Shown: one piece after another, positions 35,732-43,781 of the stretch
Layout: each line of letters starts with the position of its first letter
Numbering within the stretch: the stretch's first letter is position 1
Source of the DNA: CAIXQW01 sp046049675
Lineage (GTDB): Bacteria; Bacteroidota; Bacteroidia; Chitinophagales; Chitinophagaceae
Reading direction: 5' to 3'
Length of the DNA: 64,000 bases
Assembly: GCA_046049675.1 (NCBI GenBank)
Contig: JBJORA010000122.1
Span: 1 to 64,000, forward strand
Position numbers and translations under genes: made by a program
Notes under the pieces: model-generated
What the model was told of the DNA's origin: nothing
Seen by the model: only the letters and a program-made list of their open reading frames with translations
Database searches by the model: none

Positions 35732-37684
35732 ATGAAGTTTCTAACTACACTTTATACTTCTGCTTTACTTCTTGTATTTTCGGCCAATGCACAAGTACTA
35801 TCTGTACCTAGCAGTGCTACGAGAAATGTTGCAGACTTGGGTTATGCTTTAGAGCAGGGCACCAAATCAGATCTTGACAAAGTCAATGCCATTTTCACCT
35901 GGGTTACTGCCAACATGAAGGGCGAAACAAAAACGACCATTAAACGCAAAGATGGCTTTAGTCCAAACGCAATACTTAAAAGGCGAGTTGCTACGCCATT
36001 TGAATATTGCATTCTCGTAGAGGCCTTGTGCAAAGAAATGAATTTGAAAAGTGCCATCATTTCTGGCTACAAGCGCGATTGGAAATTTGATACTGGCGAT
36101 ACTTTATATAGTGCCTTGTATTATTGGAATGCTGTTAGCATTGGTGGCGAATGGCACTTTATGGATTGCTACTTAGGTAGCGGCAGCATCGTACCATACA
36201 AAACATTTATGCAACGCCTACTTGCAAAAATTAGCAAAAACGCCGCTGAAGGCAAACCGAAATTTAGGTTTGAAAAAAAGTATGATGCTAGCCATTTGAT
36301 GCCAGACCCTGAAACATACAGACTTACAACTATTGCCGATGATCCTGTTTGGCAACTTACAGATGTGGTAATGCCATTGTCTGTATTTGTTCGTGGACAA
36401 GATAGCATAGAAGCTTTTAATCAAACTTCTAATCCACAGCGCCGCAACCCTGCACTCGATAGATTTGCGGAGAAAGATGCATTTGCTAGAGCAAGAGATA
36501 GTGAGCCACGCATACTTGAGTTTAATGCTAAAAACAGCCTTGCAATAAGTGAGCGCTACTATATGCTGGGCATAGAAACCTCTCGCAGACTGCTTAGCAA
36601 AACTTCCAACGAAGAAGCTGAGGCTAATGTAGAAGACGTTGAGGCAAGTTTAACCAAGGCCAAAGAGTTGTTGATTCAAGCAAAAAAAGATGAGGCTAAA
36701 AATTATCAGGCGCAACGCACGAAGAATTTAGAAAAGAAAAAACACTATACACAATATCAACAAAGTATTGAACAAGCCAATAGAACATTACTTGCCAGCA
36801 TAAAGCAACATACAAAAGCAGCTAAAATTGTTGGCACGAAAGTGAACGCAGCACGCAAACAAGTGCAAGCCATGCAAGCAGATATTGCCAGGGTAGAATT
36901 ACAAGATGTAGCTACAATGAGCAACCCAATTCCAAGTACTAGCGACGAGGCCAACAAACTGCGCGATAGTGTGAATGCTAGAAATACACAGCTGTCAGCT
37001 CAAACTACCAATATTGCTAACATGAAAACGAGTATTCGAAATTTGGAGACGCAGCAAAAAGTGATTGCTAGCCAAATATCTGACGACATGGATAGTACAT
37101 TCCAAAATCTTGCAAACTGCACAAAAGCAAGAGCTAAAGGACAAGACCACTACGACGAAGATGTACAACGTTTTGAAGCATCTGTTACAACTATTCGTCA
37201 AAACTCATTAGACTCATTGCAGAAAAAATACCTTTCTAATATGGATACGCTGGATGCCATGTACGTACGCCTTCAAACCACTATGCAAAAAACGGCGCAA
37301 ACCTTTATTAGCAGCCTAAAAGATATACAAACCTATCAGAGAAAAATAGGCGGCAAAGATCCTATACTAAGTAGTTATAAGAGTTTAGAACGCAGATGCA
37401 AGCAATTACTAGAAGAATCAATAGAATTAGGCAATCAACAAGTATCGATGCACAACGACTGCAATACCGTACTTGCACGACAGGCCAACAACTATGCAGG
37501 CCAAAATAAACTTCTAGACCTCTGCAAAAAAATAGAGAAACAGCGTTACGACATTATTGCCGGACTACTCAAATCTGAAGAAGAGCAAGTCAAAAAAATG
37601 ATTGATAGCCGCAAAGAAGAAATAACGGAAACATCTAAGCGTATCAGAAAGCTCAAGAAAGCTTTAGAGAAGAGTCAGTTTTAG
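35732..37684 (+). CDS. Secreted transglutaminase-like protein with long coiled-coil tail
   Basis: 650 residues with signal peptide MKFLTTLYTSALLLVFSANA. Residues 45-150 are a transglutaminase-like fold: C93 in FEYCILVEALC, then YYWNAVSIGGEWHFMDCYLGSG split as YYWNAV (130-135) and GGEWHFMDCYLG (138-149). The Asp is present (D145), but the position of the catalytic His in the usual HxWN motif is Tyr130, so catalysis is doubtful. From about 290 the protein is highly charged, Gln/Lys/Glu-rich coiled coil to the end (RIRKLKKALEKSQF). It resembles kyphoscoliosis-peptidase-like proteins. It may be structural or binding rather than enzymatic. Confidence 0.78.
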   Translation: MKFLTTLYTSALLLVFSANAQVLSVPSSATRNVADLGYALEQGTKSDLDKVNAIFTWVTANMKGETKTTIKRKDGFSPNAILKRRVATPFEYCILVEALCKEMNLKSAIISGYKRDWKFDTGDTLYSALYYWNAVSIGGEWHFMDCYLGSGSIVPYKTFMQRLLAKISKNAAEGKPKFRFEKKYDASHLMPDPETYRLTTIADDPVWQLTDVVMPLSVFVRGQDSIEAFNQTSNPQRRNPALDRFAEKDAFARARDSEPRILEFNAKNSLAISERYYMLGIETSRRLLSKTSNEEAEANVEDVEASLTKAKELLIQAKKDEAKNYQAQRTKNLEKKKHYTQYQQSIEQANRTLLASIKQHTKAAKIVGTKVNAARKQVQAMQADIARVELQDVATMSNPIPSTSDEANKLRDSVNARNTQLSAQTTNIANMKTSIRNLETQQKVIASQISDDMDSTFQNLANCTKARAKGQDHYDEDVQRFEASVTTIRQNSLDSLQKKYLSNMDTLDAMYVRLQTTMQKTAQTFISSLKDIQTYQRKIGGKDPILSSYKSLERRCKQLLEESIELGNQQVSMHNDCNTVLARQANNYAGQNKLLDLCKKIEKQRYDIIAGLLKSEEEQVKKMIDSRKEEITETSKRIRKLKKALEKSQF

Positions 37685-37728
37685 AAAGCTGCGTAAGCTT
37701 TTTAACATTGACATGCTTTTGCTGCCGT

Positions 37729-38105
37729 AGCTGCTTAAGTTTTCCAACGTAGCTGCTTAAGGTTTCCAACCTTAAGCAAGCGTCATATGGACTTTGGCCA
37801 TATTAAAACAATAGCGTGGCTGAAAGCCACATAACACTTTCGTAAAGTGCAACGCCTGATGAAGCATTGCTGCACAGCTGCTTAAGGTTTCCAACCTTAA
37901 GCAAGCGTCATGTGGACTTTGTCCATACAAAAACAAAAGCGTGGCTGAAAGCCACATAACACTTTCATAAAGTACCACACCTTATGAAGCATTGCTGAAT
38001 AGCTGCTTAAGGTTTCCAACCTTAGGCAAGTCTGTAGCTGCTTAAGGTTTCCAACCTTAAGCAAGCGTCATGTGGACTTTGTCCATACAAAAAAATAGCG
38101 AGGCA
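37729..38105 (+). repeat. Left array of compound palindromic (REP-like) repeats
   Basis: Units start at 37751, 37876 and 38001 (exactly 125 bp apart), with a partial before (37729) and a further unit at 38036 that worsens towards its end. Each full unit is a chain of palindromes with 3-nt loops: GCTTAAGGTT/AACCTTAAGC, TGGAC/GTCCA, GTGGCT/AGCCAC, CACTTT/AAAGTG. Unit 3 is cut to about 35 bp. It lies beyond the 3' end of the RAYT gene. Confidence 0.85.
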
Positions 38106-38155
38106 AAAATTCATATAAAGTACTCACAGGGTCAAATACCAAGCTGCATCACCCA

Positions 38156-38755
38156 TTACCACAAATCCAAACTAATAAAATTATTGCGGCCAGATGACGA
38201 CGTCAGCGGCGGTGATTGCAATTCTATCTGTAATAATCCTGAACCAGAAATATAATTGGAAGCACTGCAATAAATGTACTGATGTGCTTTCTCTACAATG
38301 CCAGCACGAACAGGATTCATATGGATATAATTGAGTTTGATCCAAAAAAAATCTGGCGAATAAACCTCTTCAGGGTGATTACCATTGCGCCAAAATTTAT
38401 AAACCTCATTATTGTTTGTACTCATGGCGGCAAACTCAAATCGCTTAAGCATCCAATCTTTTCTACTCTCAGGTGTTGTCGCAATTGTTTTCAAAATTGT
38501 GGTAGCGCAGTGGCGCTTTAATTCGCCAATTATTTTGGAAAGTTCTCCTGTACTTGACTGCAAAATGGCATGCACATGATTACTCATAATACAATAACCA
38601 AATACAAGCAATCCTTTATTCATCTGACAATATCTGAAGCTATCAATCACAATATCTCTATAAATTTTTCTAGAGAAAACATCTACCCAATCTACAACAG
38701 TAAATGTTACAAAATGAATTGCACTTTGGTCATTTATTTTATACCCACCCGACAT
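38156..38755 (-). CDS. REP-associated tyrosine transposase (RAYT, Y1/IS200-like)
   Basis: 199 residues from ATG 38755. HFVTFTVVDWVDVF opens the Y1 transposase fold. The HUH-type motif is YCIMSNHVHAIL, and the typical RAYT C-terminal part is LNYIHMNPVRAGIVEKAHQY followed by SASNY. A longer open frame to 39043 merely reads through the repeats and is rejected. RAYTs nick and join single-stranded REP hairpins and are thought to spread them. The gene is framed by arrays of compound palindromes on both sides, which fits a RAYT with its own REP set. Confidence 0.88.
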   Translation of the reverse strand: MSGGYKINDQSAIHFVTFTVVDWVDVFSRKIYRDIVIDSFRYCQMNKGLLVFGYCIMSNHVHAILQSSTGELSKIIGELKRHCATTILKTIATTPESRKDWMLKRFEFAAMSTNNNEVYKFWRNGNHPEEVYSPDFFWIKLNYIHMNPVRAGIVEKAHQYIYCSASNYISGSGLLQIELQSPPLTSSSGRNNFISLDLW

Positions 38756-38817
38756 GCGAAATAGTAAAATTAATTTTTTCTTGGAAAACTTACAAATTGC
38801 AGCGCTAAAAGCTGCAT

Positions 38818-39212
38818 AGCTACTTAAGGTTTTTAACCAAAGCTGCTTAAGGTCTCCAACCTTAAGCAAGTATCTTGTGGACTCTGTCCATAAAAATATA
38901 TAGGGTGGCTGAAAGCCACATAACACTTTCATAAGGTCAAAGACCTTATGAAGCATCGCTGCACAGCTGCTTAAGGTTTCCAACCTTAAGCAAGTGTCTT
39001 GTGGACGCAGTCCATAAAAAAATATACGGTGGCTGAAAGCCACATCACACTTTCATAACGTCAAAGACCTTATGAAGCTGCGCATCGCTGCATAGCTGCT
39101 TAAGGTTTCCAACCTTAAGCAAGCGTCATCTGGACTTTGTCCATACAAAAACAAAGCATGGCTGAAAGCCACATAACAATTACATCAGGAAGCACAACTT
39201 ATGAAGCCCTCT
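38818..39212 (+). repeat. Right array of compound palindromic (REP-like) repeats
   Basis: Units start at 38841, 38965 and 39094 (124 and 129 bp apart), preceded by a worn partial at 38818. The same palindrome order is seen as in the left array, in the same orientation. Here a fifth palindrome is clear: CATAAGGTC/GACCTTATG with loop AAA. The loop of TGGAC/GTCCA varies between units (TCT, GCA, TTT) while its stem stays intact. The region ends about 95 bp before the vWA gene. Confidence 0.85.
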
Positions 39213-39307
39213 AGCGCAGGTTACACATACTGCCAATAGCGTATACTAAATAAGTATCGCGACTAAACATCACATTATGGGTGTTGCAAATCTCTGTAAC
39301 TTGCCGT

Positions 39308-40402
39308 ATGCACGGTTTTCATTTTAGCAAGTACACGCCACAGAGTGGTGGCAGTGCCTATCAGAAAATGATGGATGCCTTTATGGAATTGCTAAACTAT
39401 ACTGCGGGCGATGCAGGTGAGGCACTAAGTTGGATGACCGAGCTTGATAAAAAATTCAAGTTAAGCGAACCTGAGTACGGTATTGGCGACTTTATTGAAG
39501 ACTTAAAAAAGCAAGGATTCATAAAAGAAAATCCGACTAATGGTGACTTAAGCATTACTAGTAAAACAGAGCAGACGATTCGTAAACGCAGCCTTGATGA
39601 AATTTTTGGCAAGCTACGTAAAGGCAAACAAGGCGACCATCGCACATTCAAAACTGGCAAGGGCGATGAGCAGAATCCAGAAACTCGTGACTATGAATTT
39701 GGCGATGGCATGGAAAACATTGCGCTTACCAATAGTCTTCGGAATGCCCAAATCAACCATGGCATAGACAACTTCCAATTGAACGAAAACGATTTAGAAG
39801 TTTTCGAAAAAGACTACAAATCGCAAACAAGTACTGTGCTAATGATAGACATATCGCACAGTATGATCTTGTATGGCGAGGATAGAATTACGCCTGCAAA
39901 AAAAGTCGCGATGGCCTTGGCAGAACTCATCAAAACAAAGTATCCAAAAGACACTTTAGATATTATAGTTTTTGGCAACGATGCTTGGCAGATTCAAATT
40001 AAAGACCTACCCTACTTGCAAGTTGGCCCTTACCACACCAACACCATTGCCGGGCTGCAACTTGCAATGGACCTATTGCGTAAGCGCAAGAATGCTAATA
40101 AGCAAATTTTTATGATTACCGACGGCAAACCTACTTGCATGAAAGTAGGTGCGCGTTACTACAAGAACAGTTACGGTATTGACACCAAAATTCTTAATAA
40201 GACATTGGAGCTCGCGTTACAGCTGAAGAAGTTGCGCATACCAGTTATAACATTTATGATTGCCACTGACCCTTATTTGGAAGCATTTGTGAAGGAATTC
40301 ACGCAAACAAATAATGGCAAGGCATTTTACTCTTCGCTGGAAGGCTTGGGTAGCTTCATCTTTGAGGACTACGAAAAAAATAAAAGAAAAAAATTACGAT
40401 AG
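39308..40402 (+). CDS. von Willebrand factor A domain protein
   Basis: 364 residues from ATG 39308 (MHGFHFSKYTP); the GTG at 39281 adds nine residues. The N-terminal half is helical and charged. The vWA domain starts near 175 with the MIDAS motif DISHS (D181, S183, S185), followed later by ITDGKPT. It is encoded 2 bp upstream of an AAA+ MoxR/chelatase-like ATPase. Such pairs act together as metal-dependent chaperones or insertases for protein complexes (established for MoxR/vWA systems); the target here is unknown. Confidence 0.87.
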   Translation: MHGFHFSKYTPQSGGSAYQKMMDAFMELLNYTAGDAGEALSWMTELDKKFKLSEPEYGIGDFIEDLKKQGFIKENPTNGDLSITSKTEQTIRKRSLDEIFGKLRKGKQGDHRTFKTGKGDEQNPETRDYEFGDGMENIALTNSLRNAQINHGIDNFQLNENDLEVFEKDYKSQTSTVLMIDISHSMILYGEDRITPAKKVAMALAELIKTKYPKDTLDIIVFGNDAWQIQIKDLPYLQVGPYHTNTIAGLQLAMDLLRKRKNANKQIFMITDGKPTCMKVGARYYKNSYGIDTKILNKTLELALQLKKLRIPVITFMIATDPYLEAFVKEFTQTNNGKAFYSSLEGLGSFIFEDYEKNKRKKLR

Positions 40403-40404
40403 CA

Positions 40405-41904
40405 ATGAAATTGAATTTACCAAAGACACTAGGCGAATTAAAAGCAAGTGGATATACTACGAAAACAATAAAGCAAGAAATACGCGAAAACATAATTACT
40501 GCACTCCAAAACGGCACAGAAACTTTTCCTGGCATACATGGTTATGAAGATACAGTTATACCAGATATGGAGCGTGCTATGCTTAGTCAGCACAACATAC
40601 TACTGCTAGGTTTACGCGGACAGGCAAAGACGCGTGTGGCGCGCATGATGACACGTTTCTTGGACGAATATGTACCCGTAGTGCAAGGCAGTCCACTTAA
40701 TGATGACCCTATGGCTCCAATAAGCAGTTATGCCAAAAAACTTATTGAGGAGCTTGGCGATGCTACACCAATCACCTATTGGCATCGCGACGAACGTTTT
40801 GTTGAAAAACTAGCTACACCAGATACAAGTATGGCTGATTTGATTGGCGATATCGACCCAATCAAAGCTGCCAACCTAAAGCTATCGCTTAGCAGCGAAG
40901 AGGTCATACACTATGGTTTAATTCCTCGCAGTAATCGTGCTATATTTGTTATTAACGAATTGCCAGATTTGCAAGCGCGTATACAAGTATCGCTGTTTAA
41001 TATTTTGCAAGAAGGTGATATACAAATTCGCGGTTTTACTTTACGTATTCCATTAGATATTCAGTTTGTGTTTACTGCAAACCCCGAAGACTATACCAAT
41101 CGTGGTAGTATTGTTACGCCACTTAAGGATAGAATAGAAAGTCAAATATTGACGCACTATCCCGAAAGCAGGGAAATTGGTATGACCATTACGAAGCAAG
41201 AGGCACAAGTATTACCTGCTCAAAAAGACATCATTGAATGCCCACCTTTACTACATGAACTCATTGAAGAGATTGCAGTGCAAGCACGGGCAAGCGAGTT
41301 TGTTGACAAAAAAAGTGGCGTAAGTGCTCGATTAACAATTGCCGCCATGGAAAACTTATATGCAAGTGCAGAGCGCAGGTTACTGCTTAATAAAGAAGCT
41401 CAAGGTCATATGCGCATGGCCGACTTATATGGTGTACTGCAAGCCATCACTGGTAAAATTGAATTGGTGTACGAGGGTGAGCAAGAAGGCAGCGGCTCAG
41501 TTGCATTGATGTTAGTAAGCAAAGCCATTAGGAGCACATTCATCAAGTACTTTCCGGATCCTGAGAAATTAAAGAAGGTGAAAAATCAGAAGCTCAATGT
41601 TTACGCCGAAGTAATAAATTGGTTCAGCGCCAATGGTGTGCTTTCAATTCAAAACACACTATCTGACAAGGCCTACACTGAACTACTTAGTAGCGTTAGT
41701 GGTTTAGATAAAGTTGTAGATGCTTTTATTTCAAGCAAAGGAAGCACGCATTCAAAATTGCTTTGGATGGAATTTGTGTTGCACGGCCTAAGCGAGTATA
41801 GCGTTATCACAAAATCTATTGGCAATGCCAAGCAAGATTTTGCAGATATATTGAGTAGTCTTTTGTCGAGTGATTTCTCGGACGAAGATGAGGAGGATTT
41901 CTAG
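40405..41904 (+). CDS. MoxR/magnesium-chelatase-like AAA+ ATPase
   Basis: 499 residues. Walker A is GLRGQAKT (69-76). The Walker B-like strand reads IFVINELPDL, with Asn-Glu in place of the usual Asp-Glu; I believe this is a feature of the family rather than a defect. Sensor 1 is FVFTANPEDY, followed by a helical C-terminal region. The C-terminus is acidic (FSDEDEEDF). It starts 2 bp after the vWA gene, so the two are translated together. Role probably as an ATP-driven remodeller with the vWA partner. It is not an actual chlorophyll-pathway chelatase. Confidence 0.88.
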   Translation: MKLNLPKTLGELKASGYTTKTIKQEIRENIITALQNGTETFPGIHGYEDTVIPDMERAMLSQHNILLLGLRGQAKTRVARMMTRFLDEYVPVVQGSPLNDDPMAPISSYAKKLIEELGDATPITYWHRDERFVEKLATPDTSMADLIGDIDPIKAANLKLSLSSEEVIHYGLIPRSNRAIFVINELPDLQARIQVSLFNILQEGDIQIRGFTLRIPLDIQFVFTANPEDYTNRGSIVTPLKDRIESQILTHYPESREIGMTITKQEAQVLPAQKDIIECPPLLHELIEEIAVQARASEFVDKKSGVSARLTIAAMENLYASAERRLLLNKEAQGHMRMADLYGVLQAITGKIELVYEGEQEGSGSVALMLVSKAIRSTFIKYFPDPEKLKKVKNQKLNVYAEVINWFSANGVLSIQNTLSDKAYTELLSSVSGLDKVVDAFISSKGSTHSKLLWMEFVLHGLSEYSVITKSIGNAKQDFADILSSLLSSDFSDEDEEDF

Positions 41905-41990
41905 GGGTTTGTAGTTCGCTATGTCTTTTTACGCTGTCTGTTTATCATTGTGCGCTATTGTGACACCAGCGTAAATACGTTTATTCATGG

Positions 41991-42102
41991 CTGCAAACTT
42001 AAGCACGGGACATATGGCCTTTATCGATAAAATTAAATGCTTTAGCAGTTTTTGGCCACATACTAAAAAAAGACTTTCACAAGGCCTAAGACCCTATGTA
42101 AC
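41991..42102 (+). repeat. Worn solo copy of the RAYT-associated repeat
   Basis: CTTAAGCACGGGACATATGG and ACTTTCACAAGG...GACCCTATG follow the order and spacing of the array unit (CTTAAGCAAGCGTCATATGG and ACTTTCATAAGG...GACCTTATG), with the middle palindrome reduced to TTTTTGGCCACATA. It lies in the 275-bp gap between the AAA+ ATPase and fabI genes, about 2.8 kb from the right array. Confidence 0.6.
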
Positions 42103-42144
42103 AAAAAAGCGAATCTTAGAACAGCCTGTCTTCTGATTCTGATT

Positions 42145-42174
42145 CTCTTTCTCTTTCTCTTTCTCTTTCTCTTT
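42145..42174. repeat. CTCTTT hexanucleotide microsatellite (five copies)
   Basis: Five perfect CTCTTT units, ending 5 bp past the fabI stop. The unit is a multiple of three and non-coding, so length changes would not shift a frame. Confidence 0.85.
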
Positions 42175-42179
42175 CTACT

Positions 42180-43004
42180 CTACTCACCCTTCTCCATCAA
42201 CTCCTTCACAATAGCCTCACTTACACCAGTAAAACTAAAGCCACCATCGTGGAAGAGGTTTTGCATGGTAACCATTCGCGTAAGGTCGCTAAATAAGGTG
42301 ATGCAGTAGTTGGCACAGTCTTCTGCACTTGCATTACCAAGTGGACTAAGCTTGTCTGCATAACTAAAGAAAGCGTCAAAACCACTTACACCGCTGCCAG
42401 CTGTGGTACGTGTAGGGCTTTGAGATACCGTGTTGATACGTACTTTTTTGCGTGTACCATAGTGGTAGCCAAAACTGCGCGTAATGCTTTCCAACAGGGC
42501 TTTTGCATCAGCCATATCATTGTAGTCTGGAAATACGCGTTGTGCTGCAATATAAGTAAGTGCTACTACACTACCCCACTCGCTAATAGCATCTAGCTTC
42601 ATGCAGGCTTGCAAGAGCTTGTGGAGGCTCATAGCGCTTACATCCATTGCTTTGATATAATTGTCGTAGTTGCTTTCGGTATAGTGTATCTTTTTACGCA
42701 CATTGGGGCTCATGCCAATGCTATGCAAGACGAAATCTATTTTGCCGCCAAGCTTGTCCATACTTTTTTGCAATACATCCTCTAGCTCGGCGCTATTGGT
42801 TGCATCAGCAGGAATTACAAGGGCATCGCCACAGGCAGCAGCAAGGTTGTTTATTTCGCCCATACGCATGGCCAATGGTGCATTACTTAATGTAAACACA
42901 GCACCATGCTCGTACGCTTTTAAAGCAATTTGCCAAGCGATAGAACTTTCGTTTAGGGCGCCAAAAATTATTCCTCTTTTACCTTGTAGCAATCCTGTAC
43001 TCAT
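42180..43004 (-). CDS. fabI: Enoyl-[acyl-carrier-protein] reductase (NADH)
   Basis: 274 residues, SDR fold of the FabI type. The nucleotide motif is GIIFGALNESSIAWQIA. The catalytic Tyr/Lys pair is in the FPDYNDMADAKALLES region, and VLHSIGMSP and RINTVSQSPTRTTAGSG are typical. It performs the last reduction of fatty-acid elongation and is the usual triclosan target. It is expressed alone, with a terminator between it and the upstream lipoprotein gene. Confidence 0.95.
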   Translation of the reverse strand: MSTGLLQGKRGIIFGALNESSIAWQIALKAYEHGAVFTLSNAPLAMRMGEINNLAAACGDALVIPADATNSAELEDVLQKSMDKLGGKIDFVLHSIGMSPNVRKKIHYTESNYDNYIKAMDVSAMSLHKLLQACMKLDAISEWGSVVALTYIAAQRVFPDYNDMADAKALLESITRSFGYHYGTRKKVRINTVSQSPTRTTAGSGVSGFDAFFSYADKLSPLGNASAEDCANYCITLFSDLTRMVTMQNLFHDGGFSFTGVSEAIVKELMEKGE

Positions 43005-43044
43005 AATAGTTTTAATGTATGCGCTAAGGTAGTGCTTAGCAACA

Positions 43045-43076
43045 AAAAAGCGATCTAAATTAGATCGCCTTTCTTA
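43045..43076 (-). terminator. Terminator after the EGF-like lipoprotein gene
   Basis: GCGATCTAA/TTAGATCGC is a perfect palindrome with a T run following on the minus strand. It lies just past the stop at 43098. Confidence 0.8.
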
Positions 43077-43097
43077 AAATATTTTTTTTAATTACTT

Positions 43098-43652
43098 TTA
43101 TTTAGCCCACTTGCTTAAGACGCCATCGTCACCATCTTCAGGGAATCCATACTCGTTGCGCAAGCCTTGTGCATCAATCACATAATACCACAACTCTATT
43201 GTAGCATGCTGATAGTAGTGTTGGTCTAAGCCATTCGTGCTTACAATTCTACCAAAACCTTCAACAGTATTGCCTTGCACAACTTGCTTTGGAATAGTGA
43301 TACTATCACCAAGTACAGTAGCTACAACTGGCTCACTAATTTTGTTTTGAAGATTGCGCAACCATACCTCGTTTACCTTAAGGCTAGAATGTGCTTCAAT
43401 ATAACTTGGGTACTGATCAAAAGAACTTAAAGTACCGTCTTCGTTTACATTCCAAATGCCAACAAATTTGTCGCGCATTACCGTTTCGCAGTGTACACCC
43501 TCGTAACCTACTTGGCATTTACAACCGCCCTCTACACAAGTGCCGCTGTATGCACATACTATACCTTTACAAGGATCGTCCTCACAACTTACCAAAAACA
43601 CAGTGGCGAACATGAACAATGTGCTGCATGCCGCTATCAAAATTGACCTCAT
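43098..43652 (-). CDS. Lipoprotein with an EGF-like module
   Basis: 184 residues with lipoprotein signal MRSILIAACSTLFMFATVFLVSC. Directly after it lies an EGF-like six-Cys module: CKGIVC, GTCVEGGCKC, GYEGVHCE (residues 28-56). The remaining 125 residues have no recognised domain. EGF-like modules are common in animals but also occur in Bacteroidota lipoproteins. Function unknown. Confidence 0.82.
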   Translation of the reverse strand: MRSILIAACSTLFMFATVFLVSCEDDPCKGIVCAYSGTCVEGGCKCQVGYEGVHCETVMRDKFVGIWNVNEDGTLSSFDQYPSYIEAHSSLKVNEVWLRNLQNKISEPVVATVLGDSITIPKQVVQGNTVEGFGRIVSTNGLDQHYYQHATIELWYYVIDAQGLRNEYGFPEDGDDGVLSKWAK

Positions 43653-43781
43653 ATTGAGTGCAAAATATCACAAAAAACGCAATTCGGCCGCTTAATTGGC
43701 TAATTTTTTATCACATTGGCTTATCAACATCCCCATTTGGGGCAAATAAGCCCCCCAAAATCTGCTGTAAAGGATGCTTAC

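Noticed and set aside
38756..39043. N-terminal extension of the RAYT reading frame by 96 residues
   Set aside because: The extension reads through the repeat units (for example LETLSSCAAML recurs with each unit). RAYT homology begins at the ATG 38755.
37729..39212. CRISPR-like regularly spaced repeats
   Set aside because: The units are about 125 bp, contiguous and palindromic, with no unique spacers of constant length and no cas genes. They fit REP/RAYT sequences.
42145..42174. Phase-variation tract for fabI
   Set aside because: The tract lies after the fabI stop codon, not in the gene or its promoter, and the unit is six bases.
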